A DNA stretch of 7,275 nt, taken from Candidatus Aminicenantota bacterium. Its GTDB lineage: Bacteria > Acidobacteriota > Aminicenantia > UBA2199. Location: NCBI GenBank assembly GCA_020355945.1, contig CP070627.1, positions 1,489,112 through 1,496,386 of the forward strand, given 5' to 3'. The position numbers and the translations under genes are program-made. Below, piece by piece: positions 7,101-7,275 of the stretch (position 1 is the stretch's first letter; every line of letters begins with the position of its first letter). A model generated the notes under the pieces. The model did not search any database. It worked only from the letters and a program-made list of their open reading frames with translations, and was not told where the DNA came from.

Positions 7101-7275
7101 GGTGGTTGATATTTACTTCGGGTAAAACCCTTGTTGACGGCTCTTACTACCGGTTGCCCTCATGGGGATGCTATACCCTGGATAAAAAAAATATCGAATG
7201 GACCGGCGTAAAACCCGATATCTACATGAAAACCACCTTGAAAGACCGACTGGAAGGCAAAGACCCCCAGTTGGA
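4115..7275 (+). CDS. Exported tricorn protease homologue (peptidase family S41), 3' end beyond window
   Basis: The 1053 visible codons stay open to the edge. Tricorn is a large serine protease that cuts peptides into very short fragments. Residues 1-29 form a signal peptide (basic start, hydrophobic core, cleavage after ARA), so the protein should act in the periplasm or outside, unlike the cytosolic archaeal enzyme. Propeller repeats are visible as FSPDG (80-84), VSPDS (323-327), FSPDA (452-456) and WSPDG (496-500). A charged Lys-rich linker (about 546-571) interrupts the second propeller. C1 ends with S750-H751, a PDZ domain spans about 771-855 (KPGDLL 801-806), and C2 carries NTGGN (921-925), S972-D973 and E1028. 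By alignment these match Thermoplasma S745, H746, G918, S965, D966 and E1023, so the tetrad and oxyanion hole look complete. The visible end, GKDPQL, normally lies 20-30 residues before the terminus. W942 appears to replace the Asp that gives basic P1 preference in Thermoplasma. Family very sure; substrates unknown. Confidence 0.94.
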   Translation, partial: MMFKPIKILRKSIIFMVLFLITIVGNARAEEIYFTTTPTISPDAIKIVFSYEGDLWIVNVSGGTAYRLTGMAGEEKYPRFSPDGQWIAFSGSQDGNVNVYVMPAQGGDIKQLTFHDTEDQVDSWSWDSKYIYFTSNRYNNFTGFKVSREGGTPQRLVENYFNTLHGMVEHPISLAYYFTDSDESLSFASRKGYKGEYNPDIKSYNPKTRTFILHTSYKGKDFWHTIDQQGNLYFVSDRDNGEYNLYQLKNQEKIKLTDFKTSIKMPQVSANGEKIVFEKDYQLFTYSVPDKRIEKVNIRLFRNDTLKLEQDFEVNGKITYFDVSPDSKKFAFVSRGELFVSDTKGKFIRQLQTGKGRVMEVKWLKDSKTLLFNQTVDGWLNLFKIRSHTGDKEVQLTADAANNRNITLDKEMTQALYLSGTTHLKVMDLKTFKVKTAVTDELWGYDNSQPYFSPDARYIVFTAHRNFEEDLLVHHLESGHTINLTNSGVSEGQPFWSPDGKYIFFVSNRFHPFFPHVAKDFKIYRLPLHKYTKPFKSTEFDKLFEKEDTQKTGPSKTREKNRSNKPKPGQDPVISIDVDELSRHWYQVSPDPGTQGFPYVINKNHETIVLYLSDHDGEPLNLWKTTIKPFEVKKTGKIKGAVTYKNPLISTAADKYYALVNGTIGEVDVNGNSFKPITMKYTFRRNLKSEFSQMFFELWAGVQENFYDETFHGNDWKNIKEKYQRFLPYIRSRSDLRTLIDDMLGELNSSHMGFRSHGEEEKTFHSMKSMLTGLVFENQDPYTVKAVVTDSPVDKKGIDIKPGDLLVAVNHHKISPGINREYYFAAPAMEDELSLTFQRKKEKESQTFTVKIHPVTSRSFKQNLYDEWIRDNQRLVDEKSGRRIAYIHMKNMRTRELENFLVEMTTEWYKREGLILDLRYNTGGNVHDAVLNFLSQKPYTQWKYQGGKFAPQPNFAPAAKPIVLLVNEQSLSDAELTTEAFKVLNLGKVIGTETYRWLIFTSGKTLVDGSYYRLPSWGCYTLDKKNIEWTGVKPDIYMKTTLKDRLEGKDPQL

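Overview
The window comes from a diderm bacterium, most likely an uncultured lineage. The base composition is moderately AT-rich, Shine-Dalgarno sites are of the GGAGG type, and two genes imply an envelope with a periplasm: a sensor kinase with a large extracytoplasmic domain, and a protease with a signal peptide. The kinase core (GGIAH.FNNLL H-box, MGLGLS G2 box, C-terminal receiver) resembles hybrid kinases common in Desulfobacterota and Acidobacteriota/Aminicenantes-like genomes. The taxonomic guess is inference only; no marker gene is present.

Layout, all genes on the + strand. Positions 1-261 are intergenic. They hold a perfect palindrome at the left edge that looks like a dispersed REP-type repeat, a degenerate TTCGTG-rich stretch, a good sigma70-type promoter (TTGAAA, 17 bp, TAAAAT), and a short leader with small repeats. 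Positions 262-3510 encode a 1082-residue membrane-bound hybrid sensor histidine kinase. It has eight N-terminal membrane helices, a beta-rich periplasmic domain, a ninth helix, then HAMP, PAS, HisKA, HATPase and receiver. Positions 3553-4035 encode a 160-residue protein of the 'adenosine-specific kinase' family (DUF355), 42 bases after the kinase and probably co-transcribed with it. A 79-base gap with an extended -10 promoter leads to a gene from 4115 that runs off the right edge. It encodes an exported homologue of tricorn protease, and the window ends within about 20-30 residues of the expected C-terminus.

Nothing in the sequence ties the three genes to one pathway. The first two may form an operon; the third appears to have its own promoter. 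The most unusual signal is in the kinase. Its ATP-binding site looks intact, but the acidic residue after the phospho-acceptor histidine is glycine, and the receiver has lost both acid-pocket aspartates and the switch threonine. This suggests a hybrid kinase whose receiver, and perhaps whose autokinase reaction, is degenerate. The exported tricorn keeps every catalytic residue at nearly the Thermoplasma spacing, but appears to lack the aspartate that sets P1 specificity there.
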